From NCBI GenBank assembly GCA_020853095.1, contig JADYZN010000070.1:1-48611 (forward strand): 48,611 bases of DNA. Direction: 5' to 3'. Of the stretch, positions 32,756-40,807 are shown piece by piece. A program made the position numbers and the translations under genes. The notes beneath the pieces are model-generated. The model had not been told where the DNA came from. It was given only the letters and a program-made list of their open reading frames with translations, and ran no database searches. Source of the DNA: Phycisphaerales bacterium. GTDB lineage: Bacteria; Planctomycetota; Phycisphaerae; Tepidisphaerales; Tepidisphaeraceae. The first letter of the stretch is position 1. Each line of letters begins with the position of its first letter.

Positions 32756-34462
32756 TTATCGGCCAGTGGGGCCTGAGGCTTGAATGTCGGCCGATTGAGG
32801 TTGAGATTCAAGTCCGATAACGGCTTTTCGCAGGGGATCGGGAAGATCCTCGACTTTCAACGCGGGGTGGTTTTTGTAGGGGTTGTACAGCGGATCGCCG
32901 ATCATCGAGATCATCCAACTGCTGGTGAGCTGGGTTTTCCAATAGACCTCGGCCAGCGTCAATTTGCCGGTGAACAGCAGCGGGAAAAACTCGTCGGCCG
33001 GCGGAAACGCCACCAGGTATGGCTCGGCCACCGCCCCCATCGTCGCCGCGATGCCATCTTCCAGCAGACCGCGCACCCATCCCGACCCCTTGGCCTGATG
33101 CAGCGTCACCAGTTCGAGGCTGGCGATGTGATATCCCACCGCGCCGGGAACGAAACTGCACGCCGGAACGTAGTGCTGAAGCGAATACCACCCGCAATAA
33201 ATCGCCACATCCTGCACGGTGTTGGCGGCCAGCACGTCGGCGTGGGTGTCCAGCACCTGTTTGAGCGACGTTTTGGTGCGGATGATCTCCGAAAGATCGC
33301 GGAGGGTCTGGTCGTATTCCCCATATCCATCGAGCCGCCCATCCTTGATGCGCGGGATGCCGCGCGAGTCGATGACAACCTTTCCGGACAATCCATCCCG
33401 CTCGGCCTTGAGCGATGAGACGATGATGTCCCTGGCGGTTCCCGACTGCGGGCCGTCCAATCGCATCACCATGAGCGTTTTGGGCGCGCCGGCGACCTCG
33501 AACTTGAAATTCAGCGGATTGCGCACCCAGCGGGAACGGTTGTAATAACCCCACCACAGCAGCGACAATTCGCTGTCCAGCGCGGCGACGGTTTCGGTGG
33601 TCTGAAAATATTCCAACTGCCCCTCCAACAGGCGGGCATAACCCAGCAGGCCGAACAATCCCGGAGCCATTTCCCGGCTTTTGTCGCGGGCTTGTGGATC
33701 GTAACGCATCCATTGCAACCGCTGGGCTTCCTCCCTGCCCTGTTGGACCTGCTGGATCATCAGTTTCCACTTTTCACGCTGCTCGTCGGGAAGATTGGGG
33801 TTTTTCAACTCGCTTGCGCCGAACCGCTCGGCGATGTTGGAAACGCCGCCGAGGGCCTGCATCACCTGCACGATCCGGCCGATCAGCTCCGCCCTGCGCT
33901 GTGGGTCCTGGACGGCCGGCAGATGCGAACCCACAACCTGCAGCGCCTGATCGGCCCTGCGGGCCAGGGCGTCAAGGTCATCCTGACGGACGGGGTTGAA
34001 TGATGGATCCAGCGACCGAGCCACGTCTTCAAGCTGGTCGACGACCGGCGAGATCTTCGGGCGAAGCTGGACCATGTCCCGCTTCAGTTGCTCGACTTCC
34101 TTTCGATCATCGGCCGTCAATTGCCGCGATCCGATCCGCAGCGGCATTCCATAGAACGTCACCAGGCATGTGGTTTGCTCATCCAGGTGGTTGCGCAACA
34201 GAAACGCTCGAATCGGCGGCGCCACATCCCGTTCATATTGCTGAAAACTGATCTCCTCGGCGGCCGGCAGGCTGACCGAGACGATGTGATTGGGCGGGAT
34301 GTTGCGGGCCTTGGCGTAAAATTGGGCCAGTTGCTCCCCTTCGGGGACGTTGCGGTTGACCACCAGCACGATCTGCGTGCGATCCAGTGCGCGGGCGATT
34401 TGGGCGGCACTTGATAGAAACAAGGCCGGCAGAATCACAATAACCAGTCGAATCCATCGCAT
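32756..34462 (-). CDS. TIGR03790-family secreted protein
   Basis: 568 residues with a signal peptide (IRLVIVILPALFLSSAAQIARA). The TIGR03790 core is clear: VVNRNVPEGEQLAQFYAKARNIP, HIVSVSLPAAEEIS, TCLVTFYGMPLRI, then ESEL-type text (ALDSELSLLW) and the ending FTGKLTLAEVYWKT...WMISMIGDPLYNPY. The function of the family is unknown; it is found mostly in planctomycetes, acidobacteria and relatives. An insertion of about 150 mainly helical residues (about 115-265) lies between the first and second core parts and makes it longer than most members. Confidence 0.85.
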   Translation of the reverse strand: MRWIRLVIVILPALFLSSAAQIARALDRTQIVLVVNRNVPEGEQLAQFYAKARNIPPNHIVSVSLPAAEEISFQQYERDVAPPIRAFLLRNHLDEQTTCLVTFYGMPLRIGSRQLTADDRKEVEQLKRDMVQLRPKISPVVDQLEDVARSLDPSFNPVRQDDLDALARRADQALQVVGSHLPAVQDPQRRAELIGRIVQVMQALGGVSNIAERFGASELKNPNLPDEQREKWKLMIQQVQQGREEAQRLQWMRYDPQARDKSREMAPGLFGLLGYARLLEGQLEYFQTTETVAALDSELSLLWWGYYNRSRWVRNPLNFKFEVAGAPKTLMVMRLDGPQSGTARDIIVSSLKAERDGLSGKVVIDSRGIPRIKDGRLDGYGEYDQTLRDLSEIIRTKTSLKQVLDTHADVLAANTVQDVAIYCGWYSLQHYVPACSFVPGAVGYHIASLELVTLHQAKGSGWVRGLLEDGIAATMGAVAEPYLVAFPPADEFFPLLFTGKLTLAEVYWKTQLTSSWMISMIGDPLYNPYKNHPALKVEDLPDPLRKAVIGLESQPQSADIQASGPTGR

Positions 34463-34512
34463 GATCGGATGCTATCCCCCCCGCCATCGCATGACAAATG
34501 ATCTTTTGGCCA

Positions 34513-34815
34513 TCACGAGGCGGATTTTGAGGTGGAGACGGTTTGCTGCGCATCGCCGGGAGGCAGTTGTCGTTGCTGCGCCTCCTCAATCAGGTTGACC
34601 AGCGCCTTGATTTCACGCAGCGATTCGGGGCTTCCCCACATCAATACCCAGTCCACGTGCCAGTTGCATCGTTCAAACGTGCAATTTTCCAGGTGATAGA
34701 CCGTCTCGCGCAGGATCAACGTGCAGGCGACAAAACTGCACCGGACAAACGCCTGCCCGCTGATGTAAACGGTCTGATTGACGAAAGATTCACCCTCATG
34801 TTTGGTCAGCAGCAT
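34513..34815 (-). CDS. Small uncharacterised protein (100 aa)
   Basis: 100 residues with an excellent ribosome site (GGAGGTGA). The middle (YISGQAFVRCSFVACTLILRETVYHLENCTFERCNWHVDW) has evenly spaced Cys/Phe positions that resemble one turn-repeat of a right-handed beta-helix or pentapeptide-like solenoid. It is followed by an alpha-helical tail. Too short for a full solenoid. It is cytosolic by appearance and lies 17 bp from the next gene upstream. I do not recognise the family. Confidence 0.75.
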   Translation of the reverse strand: MLLTKHEGESFVNQTVYISGQAFVRCSFVACTLILRETVYHLENCTFERCNWHVDWVLMWGSPESLREIKALVNLIEEAQQRQLPPGDAQQTVSTSKSAS

Positions 34816-34832
34816 CGAATCACCTCCAATGG

Positions 34833-35504
34833 TTAAACGTTGTTTCCACTCTGATCATCCGGCCGGGGATGTGGCGGCGGTGTTGGCGCCATCCCGTGCG
34901 GAGTTGTGCCGTCATACGGATTTTGCGAATAAGGCGGCATCCAATACGGGTTTGAATATTGTCGTGCCGATTGCACCTGCCGAACGTTTTTCACCGCCTG
35001 GATCAGCAACACCATCAGCACGACCAGCAGCACCAGCGGGACGACCATCATGCACAACCCCGCCATCGCCCCCTCCTGGCCGCGTATGACCTGAAGGATG
35101 CCCATCAGAACGTACATCGCTTCCACCAGGATCATCAGCCCCACCAGGATCATGGACGTGACGATCGACCCCATGCCCCCCCGCCGGACAAACAATCCCA
35201 AAATCAGCATCAGCAACGAAGGCAGCGCCAGGATCACCCCCATCGCGATGAACACCCGTTGAACCGGAACCCCCGTCTCCTGTTCCAGCTTTGAAATCGC
35301 CTGCGCCTGTTCCGGCGGCAGTTGGTCCAGCGGATAGGCCCATCCAAACCCGAAAATACAAACGCCCCCCAGCAACATCAATATCCCCAGCACGATCATC
35401 AGCATCCCCGCCCGCCGGGCAGGCGCCTGCGGGTCGGGACCGTAGGGTGAATCACCATACGGCGATGGATAGGAATACGAATACGGATCGGGATATTGAC
35501 TCAC
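34833..35504 (-). CDS. Membrane protein with proline/tyrosine-rich ends
   Basis: 223 residues. The N-terminal 30 residues (SQYPDPYSYSYPSPYGDSPYG) and the C-terminal 40 are Pro/Tyr/Ser-rich, while the middle has four hydrophobic segments (MLMIVLGILMLLGGVCIFGF; VFIAMGVILALPSLLMLILGLFV; IVTSMILVGLMILVEAMYVLMGIL; MVVPLVLLVVLMVLLIQAV). GTG 35504 is preferred over GTG 35555, which lies inside rsmE. It is probably co-transcribed with rsmE. Function unknown; the low-complexity tails suggest protein contacts. Confidence 0.75.
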   Translation of the reverse strand: MSQYPDPYSYSYPSPYGDSPYGPDPQAPARRAGMLMIVLGILMLLGGVCIFGFGWAYPLDQLPPEQAQAISKLEQETGVPVQRVFIAMGVILALPSLLMLILGLFVRRGGMGSIVTSMILVGLMILVEAMYVLMGILQVIRGQEGAMAGLCMMVVPLVLLVVLMVLLIQAVKNVRQVQSARQYSNPYWMPPYSQNPYDGTTPHGMAPTPPPHPRPDDQSGNNV

Positions 35505-35526
35505 ATCTGCCCCGGATACGGAAAAT

Positions 35527-36261
35527 TCATCGACTTGTTCGACGGCCCGACGCACCCCAGCACGCCACCACCGCCGCGGCCGCCACGGCGGCGGTCTCCA
35601 TCCGCAAAATCGTCTCTGTCAGCTTTACCCCCGTCAAGCCATGTTCGTTGAATAATGCGATTTCTTCCGCCGTCCAACCCCCTTCCGGGCCGACCAGTAG
35701 CAGCAATTCCCGATCCCAATCCACCCGTTCCATCGCGCGGGGAATCGGCAGCGCCTCCGGCTCGGTGGATAAAACCCACATCTGCCGATCGGAATAATCG
35801 TGTAAAACTTGGGCGGGTGTGCTCAATGGTTCGATGGACATAACCCCCCGACGGCGGGATTGTTTGGCGGCCTCGGTGGCCAGTCGCTGCCATCGCTGCA
35901 TCTTGTTTTGACCTTCCGGCACAACCACGCTGCGACCGGCCGCCAGGGGAACATAGGCGGATGCGCCCAGCTCACTGAGTTTTTCGATCATCCAGTCGGC
36001 CCGGTTGGCCTTGGGAACCGCCGATGCGATGGTCCATCGCCATGGTGGTTGCTCATCCCGACGCGGCCGGTCCACCTCAACCACCACCCGCCGGCCATCG
36101 AAAGGCTGCAAGACACCGCGTGCCACCGCGCCTGCGTCGTCAAACACCTCCACCTCCGCGCCCGCATCCAGACGCAGAACATCACGCAAATAATGCGACT
36201 GCTCGGCCGACAGCTCCACGCGGCCGGCCTCGATGGATGGAAGATGAATCCTTCGCTTCAC
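35527..36261 (-). CDS. rsmE: 16S rRNA m3U1498 methyltransferase
   Basis: 244 residues with the SPOUT-family ending: LLLVGPEGGWTAEEIALFNEHG and VKLTETILRMETAAVAA. The N-terminal PUA-like part has HYLRDVLRLDAG. It methylates N3 of U1498 in 16S rRNA using SAM. The start is GTG 36261. A promoter at 36269-36296 ends 7 nt before the GTG and no Shine-Dalgarno site is visible, so the mRNA is probably leaderless. Divergent from the Glu-rich membrane-anchored protein gene. Confidence 0.94.
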   Translation of the reverse strand: MKRRIHLPSIEAGRVELSAEQSHYLRDVLRLDAGAEVEVFDDAGAVARGVLQPFDGRRVVVEVDRPRRDEQPPWRWTIASAVPKANRADWMIEKLSELGASAYVPLAAGRSVVVPEGQNKMQRWQRLATEAAKQSRRRGVMSIEPLSTPAQVLHDYSDRQMWVLSTEPEALPIPRAMERVDWDRELLLLVGPEGGWTAEEIALFNEHGLTGVKLTETILRMETAAVAAAAVVACWGASGRRTSR

Positions 36262-36268
36262 GGGACAA

Positions 36269-36296
36269 ATTATCGGAACCCAATCGAAATGGGCAA
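36269..36296 (-). promoter_or_regulatory. rsmE promoter, leaderless
   Basis: On the minus strand TTGCCC (36296-36291), a 16-bp spacer and GATAAT (36274-36269) end 7 nt before the GTG start codon. Confidence 0.6.
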
Positions 36297-36303
36297 GATT
36301 TTA

Positions 36304-36332
36304 TTGCGATGGGGCATCTTGAAAGTTATGCT
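36304..36332 (+). promoter_or_regulatory. Possible promoter of the acidic anchored protein gene
   Basis: TTGCGA (36304-36309), a 17-bp spacer and TATGCT (36327-36332) lie about 90 nt before ATG 36425 and back to back with the rsmE promoter. Confidence 0.45.
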
Positions 36333-36424
36333 AGGCCCCAAGTCGTCCGATAAGGCGTATGGATGCGCCCGGAGCATGGCCGGCGGATAACCGCCCCTCG
36401 CCACGCTCCGTCGTGAAGGAGTCC

Positions 36425-37132
36425 ATGATGGGACAGGCCACACTCGATTTACACGATCCACTTTCCGGCGTTGCCCATGAATCGGCGGCCAGCGCGGATG
36501 ATCTGTTGTCGCAGATGGCCGGCGATGAAATCGATCGACTGTTGGCCGACGCCGATGTCGATTCGTCCGCCGATGTCGTCCAATCGACCGAACCTTCGGC
36601 CCCCATTGTCCAAACCACGCTCGATGAGACAATGGATCAGCCTCCACAGGCCGACCCTCCGACGGCCGAGGCCGACGACGATGAGCTGTTCCAGTCGGAT
36701 GCGCTGGCATTTTCCTCGCCCGATTTGAACGCCCCGGAAATCCAGGCCCAGCTCTCATCTGAACTGGACCAACTGTTCGACACGCTCAACAATCCCGAGC
36801 CGCCCCCGCCGGCCGATCCGCCGGTTGTCGATCAAGCCACCGAACCAACACAATCCAATGCTTCCCCCGCTGAGGTGGAAGCCGCCGGATCGCTCACAAC
36901 CGCCCCATCCATTCAGGAAGAGCAGGCCGCCACGGCCGCATTGCTGGAATCCATCGAACCGACCCATGCTGCCGCACCTTTGCCGGTGTGGCTGCGGCCG
37001 CTGGAATGGCTCAATTCCCCCCTGTCGGGGCTGACCGATTCCGCCCGTTCCGCCCTGGGCAAAGCCGCTCTGATCACCCTCTTCAATGCCCTCGTGATCC
37101 TGGCTTACGTGCTGCTGTTCCGAAAGCATTAG
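36425..37132 (+). CDS. Acidic, disordered, C-terminally anchored protein
   Basis: 235 residues. The first 185 are very acidic and rich in Asp, Glu, Pro, Ala and Thr with no predicted fold except two short helices (SADDLLSQMAGDEIDRLLADAD and IQAQLSSELDQLFDTL). A single hydrophobic segment (LITLFNALVILAYVLLF) lies at the C-terminal end, followed by RKH, so it is tail-anchored with the acidic part in the cytoplasm. AGGAG precedes ATG 36425; a second ATG follows at once. Function is unknown. The repeated LLxxxAxDEIDRLL helix might bind a partner. Confidence 0.75.
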   Translation: MMGQATLDLHDPLSGVAHESAASADDLLSQMAGDEIDRLLADADVDSSADVVQSTEPSAPIVQTTLDETMDQPPQADPPTAEADDDELFQSDALAFSSPDLNAPEIQAQLSSELDQLFDTLNNPEPPPPADPPVVDQATEPTQSNASPAEVEAAGSLTTAPSIQEEQAATAALLESIEPTHAAAPLPVWLRPLEWLNSPLSGLTDSARSALGKAALITLFNALVILAYVLLFRKH

Positions 37133-37151
37133 GCTCCGATCTGAATCCCCC

Positions 37152-37179
37152 TTGCCTGAGGCCCGATGGCGACTATGAT
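37152..37179 (+). promoter_or_regulatory. Promoter of the NuoI-like gene, near-leaderless
   Basis: TTGCCT (37152-37157), a 16-bp spacer and TATGAT (37174-37179) end 9 nt before ATG 37189. Confidence 0.6.
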
Positions 37180-37188
37180 TGAATCACC

Positions 37189-37722
37189 ATGAAGGATTCG
37201 GACGTACTGGTATTGCAGGAACCCAAACTCTCCCTTGCCGACACGTTTTATCTGCCGCAGGTCCTAAAAGGGCTGGGCACGACCATGAAGCACATGCTTC
37301 TGACCCTGGCCGGCACGGATCGGGTCATTCAGTATCCCGAAGAACGGCGGGAGACCATGCCGGTCGTCAAAGGCGGCATGAATCTTCAGTCGTACCGCGG
37401 GGTGCATCGCCTGAACAAGGATGAGGAAGGCCGCGTCAAATGCGTCGCCTGCTTCATGTGCTCCACCGCCTGCCCGGCCAAGTGCATCCACATCGAGGCC
37501 GATGCCTCCCCATGGGAAGACCGCGAAAAATACCCCGCCAAATTCGACATCGACGAGCTGCGCTGCATCTACTGCGGCATGTGCGAAGAGGCCTGCCCGG
37601 TGGACGCCATTGAACTGACCAGCGTCTATGACATCGTCGGCCTGACCCGCCAGGAAATGATCTTCGACAAGTCCAAGCTCCTGAAAATCTACGATGAAAC
37701 GGTCAAGCAGGAGCCGATGTAA
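37189..37722 (+). CDS. nuoI: NuoI-like 8Fe ferredoxin subunit, stand-alone
   Basis: 177 residues with the NuoI layout: an N-terminal helix region (GLGTTMKHMLLTLAG), then IQYPEERR...RGVHRLNKDEEGRVKCVACFMC-STACPAKCI and CIYCGMCEEACPVDAIEL, two complete 4Fe-4S sites. In complex I NuoI carries clusters N6a and N6b. No other nuo gene is nearby, so the protein may complete a complex encoded elsewhere or serve another redox partner. A promoter ends 9 nt before the ATG, so the leader is very short. The stop lies in an 11-nt tandem repeat (AGCCGATGTA-type, 37711-37731). Confidence 0.9.
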   Translation: MKDSDVLVLQEPKLSLADTFYLPQVLKGLGTTMKHMLLTLAGTDRVIQYPEERRETMPVVKGGMNLQSYRGVHRLNKDEEGRVKCVACFMCSTACPAKCIHIEADASPWEDREKYPAKFDIDELRCIYCGMCEEACPVDAIELTSVYDIVGLTRQEMIFDKSKLLKIYDETVKQEPM

Positions 37723-37766
37723 GCCGATGTAGCCAATGTTCGCCGGTTTTACAAACCCCTGCGCGC

Positions 37767-38768
37767 ATGATGAACCATCGACGGCTTTTATTGATCGTCC
37801 CCATCGCTTCGGCCGTGTTATGCGGCTGCGCCCCCAAAAAGCCCCCCACCACCGCCTCCACGCGGCCGGTCGGCATCGACAATTACGTCCAGGCCGTCCA
37901 GTCTTATGACCAGGGCAACAAGGACGCCGCCGTCTCCTCTTTAACTCAAGCCATTCAACAAAACCCCAACCTGACCATGGCCCGCAATTTGCTGGCCAGC
38001 ATTTATCGGGACGATGGGGATTACGCCAAGGCCGCCGACCAATACGAGGCCGTCACGCGGCTGGACCCGTACTGGTGGACCAACCATTACAACTTGGCGT
38101 TGTGTTATCAGTTTCTTGACCGCCTTCAGGCCGCCGCCGCTTCGTATGCCCGCGCGCTCAAACTCAATCCCAACGACATGAAGTCCAACATGAACCTGGG
38201 ATTGGTTTATCTTGGGCTGGGCCAATATGACCAGGCCGCCCAGTATGGCCAGCGAGCCGTCGATCTGGACCCCAAATCCGCCACCGCCCGCGCCAACCTC
38301 GGCATTATTTACGATGCCCGCGGCGAATACACCAAGGCCGAATCCGCCTATCGCCAGGCCCTGGAGTTGGATTCCAGCCAGCAATCGACACTGTTGAACC
38401 TCGGTTCCAACCTCATCATGCAGGGCAAAACCCGCGAGGCGGTCGCCACGTTGCAGCAAGCATTGAAACTGGCCGATACCGCCCTGGCCCGAAAACGGCT
38501 GGGCGATGCATATGCCGCCAACAAGCAATACGATGAGGCCCTCAAGGAATACAACTCCGCCTTGAAGAACAACCCCCGCTATTTCCCGGCCATGAACGAG
38601 ATGGGATTGGTCCTGATCGAACAATACCGTCAGAGCCTCGAACTGGATGAACAGAAAAAGATCGCGGCCGTCGCCATCTGGGAACGAAGCCTGCAAATCC
38701 AGCCCAACCAGCCGCGCGTCCAGCAATGGGTCAGGCAGTGGAGCGAAAAGGAGATGTTCGCCCAGTGA
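37767..38768 (+). CDS. TPR-repeat lipoprotein
   Basis: 333 residues with a lipobox (VLCGC) after a signal helix. Six to seven tetratricopeptide repeats follow (for example YAKAADQYEAVTRLDP, LQAAAASYARALKLNP, YDQAAQYGQRAVDLDP, YTKAESAYRQALELD, YDEALKEYNSALKNNP). TPR lipoproteins such as PilF assemble pili or outer-membrane parts, but nothing here fixes the partner. The stop overlaps the GTG of the pseudouridine synthase gene (GTGA), so the two are co-translated. Confidence 0.87.
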   Translation: MMNHRRLLLIVPIASAVLCGCAPKKPPTTASTRPVGIDNYVQAVQSYDQGNKDAAVSSLTQAIQQNPNLTMARNLLASIYRDDGDYAKAADQYEAVTRLDPYWWTNHYNLALCYQFLDRLQAAAASYARALKLNPNDMKSNMNLGLVYLGLGQYDQAAQYGQRAVDLDPKSATARANLGIIYDARGEYTKAESAYRQALELDSSQQSTLLNLGSNLIMQGKTREAVATLQQALKLADTALARKRLGDAYAANKQYDEALKEYNSALKNNPRYFPAMNEMGLVLIEQYRQSLELDEQKKIAAVAIWERSLQIQPNQPRVQQWVRQWSEKEMFAQ

Positions 38769-39541
38769 CCTCCGTGCCCCGCCGCCGGCCGATGGGGCTG
38801 GAGATCCTCCGTGATGATCCGCATTGGGTGGCCGTGAACAAACCCGCCGGCCTGGCCACCATTCCCGGCCGGGCCGAATCCACCTCGCTGATCGAAAAAC
38901 TTGCCGAACAATTAAACCTGCCGTGGACCGGATCGGCCGACCCTCGCCTGCGGATTGTTCATCGTTTGGACAAAGAGACCACCGGCGTGCTGCTGTTGGC
39001 CAAAGACCTGCCCACCCAACGCCATTTTTCCCATCAATTTCAGAACAATCTGGTCAAAAAAGAATATCTCGCACTGGTTCATGGCCGGCCGGGCCAATCC
39101 GATGGCCTGATCGACGCCCCCATCGCCCCGGACCTTCGTGGCAGCGGCCGGATGACCATTCACCGCCACGGCAAACCCGCCCGCACCGCGTGGAAACTGG
39201 AACAAACCTTCCGCTCCCACAGCCTCATCCGCTGCTTCCCCCAGACCGGCAAGACCCACCAGATCCGCCTGCACATGCGACTGCTCGGTTGCCCGCTGGC
39301 CATCGACCCGCTGTACACCCCAAAACCCGCCGCCCAACCCGCCGGCCTGTATCTGTCAGCCATCAAACGCCATTACCGCCCTTCCCACAAGGACTTGGAA
39401 CGCCCCCTGATCGACCGTCTGACACTCCATGCCGAGCGATTAACCTTCCTCGATCCGCAAGGCCTTGAACAATCGATCCTTGCGCCTCTCCCCAAGGACT
39501 TTCGCGCCGCCCTCCATCAGCTCCACCGACACGGGCGCTGA
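38765..39541 (+). CDS. RluA-family pseudouridine synthase
   Basis: 258 residues. The catalytic motif IVHRLDKETTGVLLLAK contains the essential Asp, and PQTGKTHQIRLHMRLLGCPLAIDPLY is the standard C-terminal family motif. It isomerises uridine to pseudouridine in tRNA or 23S rRNA; the target cannot be assigned. There is no S4 domain, as in the RluA/RluC-short group. GTG 38765 overlaps the TPR gene stop; ATG 38792 is an alternative start that gives a more typical length. Confidence 0.92.
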   Translation: MTSVPRRRPMGLEILRDDPHWVAVNKPAGLATIPGRAESTSLIEKLAEQLNLPWTGSADPRLRIVHRLDKETTGVLLLAKDLPTQRHFSHQFQNNLVKKEYLALVHGRPGQSDGLIDAPIAPDLRGSGRMTIHRHGKPARTAWKLEQTFRSHSLIRCFPQTGKTHQIRLHMRLLGCPLAIDPLYTPKPAAQPAGLYLSAIKRHYRPSHKDLERPLIDRLTLHAERLTFLDPQGLEQSILAPLPKDFRAALHQLHRHGR

Positions 39542-39698
39542 GGCCAGTGTACTCCTGTGCATGGAGGAATATGGACCGAACGAACGAGATCCCACCGCCG
39601 TGCCACGGCTTCAGGAACGATCACAAGAAGAAACGGCTTCGCATTATGAACTACGGCCAAAAACAGAGTCACTACTGATTACCATTTCGGTAGTGTCC
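39542..39698. other. Intergenic region with a weak hairpin
   Basis: Between two convergent genes. An imperfect stem CACTAC/GTAGTG near 39668-39695, followed on the minus strand by TCTGTTTTT, might terminate the T2SSF-N-like gene. No coding signal is seen. Confidence 0.35.
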
Positions 39699-40367
39699 TT
39701 ATCTGTTACGCTCGGCGATCGCGCGCACGCCCTCGAACCCGCTTGCGGCGAGCCTCATGCAGGCGGCGATTGCGAGTAAAACAACGCCTATTGCGGCGGG
39801 GGATATTACAAATGATAAGAATGGTATGAATATCATCGCGGCCTCGTTGATATTTAAGCCGCCTCTCACATATGTGCTGCCGAGCATTCCAGCTAATAGT
39901 ATGAGCACGGCCAAGCAGATGAAGATCCAACCTACAACGGCGACGATGAAAGCAAAGAAACGCACCGAGTTGGCATTTCTGGTTATGTTGGAATAACTCT
40001 CATAACCAATGGGCGCATTCAGCACTGGCGGTATTGTACCGGTCGGCACGGCGGCCGTGGCCGGCATGCGATATTCCAACTTTGGCACGGCGAAATCGGC
40101 GTGTTGTACGCCGCCAGCGGCATGGGCGATTGCCAACAGGTCCGCTGATGAATCAGGCTCGGGAGAGCCAAGACCAGATTTGTTTGTTTCAGGCGCAGCG
40201 TCAACCATCGTCGTCGGTAAGATTGGAGTTTTATCTGGACGAATACTTGAAATGAGTATTCCCCGCCGCTGGGCCTTCGACTCGGCGTCGGCCTGGGTCG
40301 GTGCATCAATGACGCCTCGCACGTTTTTTCCGGTCACACCGTCCGCGCCTTCGAACTTCCACTTCAT
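39699..40367 (-). CDS. Membrane protein with T2SSF-N-like domain
   Basis: 222 residues. The N-terminal 45 residues (KFEGADGVTGKNVRGVIDAPTQADAESKAQRRGILISSI) match the short domain found at the start of GspF/PilC and in many planctomycete proteins. A low-complexity linker follows and two membrane segments close the protein (FFAFIVAVVGWIFICLAVLILLAGML and FIPFLSFVISPAAIGVVLLAIAACM). ATG 40367 has GGGG upstream. The coding sequence is visibly poorer in GC than its neighbours, consistent with recent acquisition. No secretion ATPase or pilin gene is nearby, so a role in type II secretion is unlikely. Confidence 0.75.
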   Translation of the reverse strand: MKWKFEGADGVTGKNVRGVIDAPTQADAESKAQRRGILISSIRPDKTPILPTTMVDAAPETNKSGLGSPEPDSSADLLAIAHAAGGVQHADFAVPKLEYRMPATAAVPTGTIPPVLNAPIGYESYSNITRNANSVRFFAFIVAVVGWIFICLAVLILLAGMLGSTYVRGGLNINEAAMIFIPFLSFVISPAAIGVVLLAIAACMRLAASGFEGVRAIAERNR

Positions 40368-40392
40368 AGACTGCCCCTTTCGAGTTGGCTGA

Positions 40393-40650
40393 TATATTCT
40401 ATCAGATGGCGAAGCGCGTCCAAATTGCTCAGAACTGATTGCCAACACACAAAAGAAGGGCCAATCAAAGAGGTCGGGGGTTAAAGAGAATTCACCGAAG
40501 GTGCAGATTCTCACAATCAGGGGATTGCTCAAGGGGATGGATCGGATCGGGATGCCGCGGACGGGGGATTTGCGGACGTTCCGCAAAGTGCCCATGGCGA
40601 AGAAGGCCGGAAAGCGGGGGCGGGAATTGTTCGATCCGGCGGATGATTGA
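40393..40650 (+). pseudogene. Possible C-terminal remnant of a Mod-type DNA methyltransferase
   Basis: An open frame without a good start ends at TGA 40648-40650. The last 50 codons encode KVQILTIRGLLKG...RIGMPR...FRKVPMAKKAGKRGRELF, resembling the C-terminal tail of type III or N6-adenine methyltransferases, which often end in I-x-T-I-x-x-L-L-x-G ... M-P-x ... F-x-K-A-x ... LF. No catalytic motif remains, so this would be a truncated remnant. The assignment rests on tail similarity only. Confidence 0.35.
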
Positions 40651-40747
40651 AAAGGTTCGCGATGCAGACCCTACGGGATTGTCTTCTCCGTGTCTCGGTG
40701 TCTCTGTGGCACATTCATTCCCACCACGACAACCGGCGCGGCCGCTC

Positions 40748-40753
40748 TTGACA
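40748..40753 (+). promoter_or_regulatory. Possible -35 element of the TDT gene
   Basis: A perfect TTGACA lies 54 nt before ATG 40808. No convincing -10 box stands at 16-18 bp, so only the -35 is claimed. Confidence 0.3.
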
Positions 40754-40807
40754 ACCCGCACCAATTAAGGACATTTTTATCCTTTGCTATTCAAAAGGAA
40801 ACGCCGG

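Larger units (their letters stand above)
40368..40807. other. Intergenic region with possible gene remnant
   Basis: Contains a possible methyltransferase remnant (40393-40650) and simple sequence such as GTGTCTCGGTGTCTCTGTGG. A TTGACA lies at 40748-40753. No other gene is seen. Confidence 0.5.
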
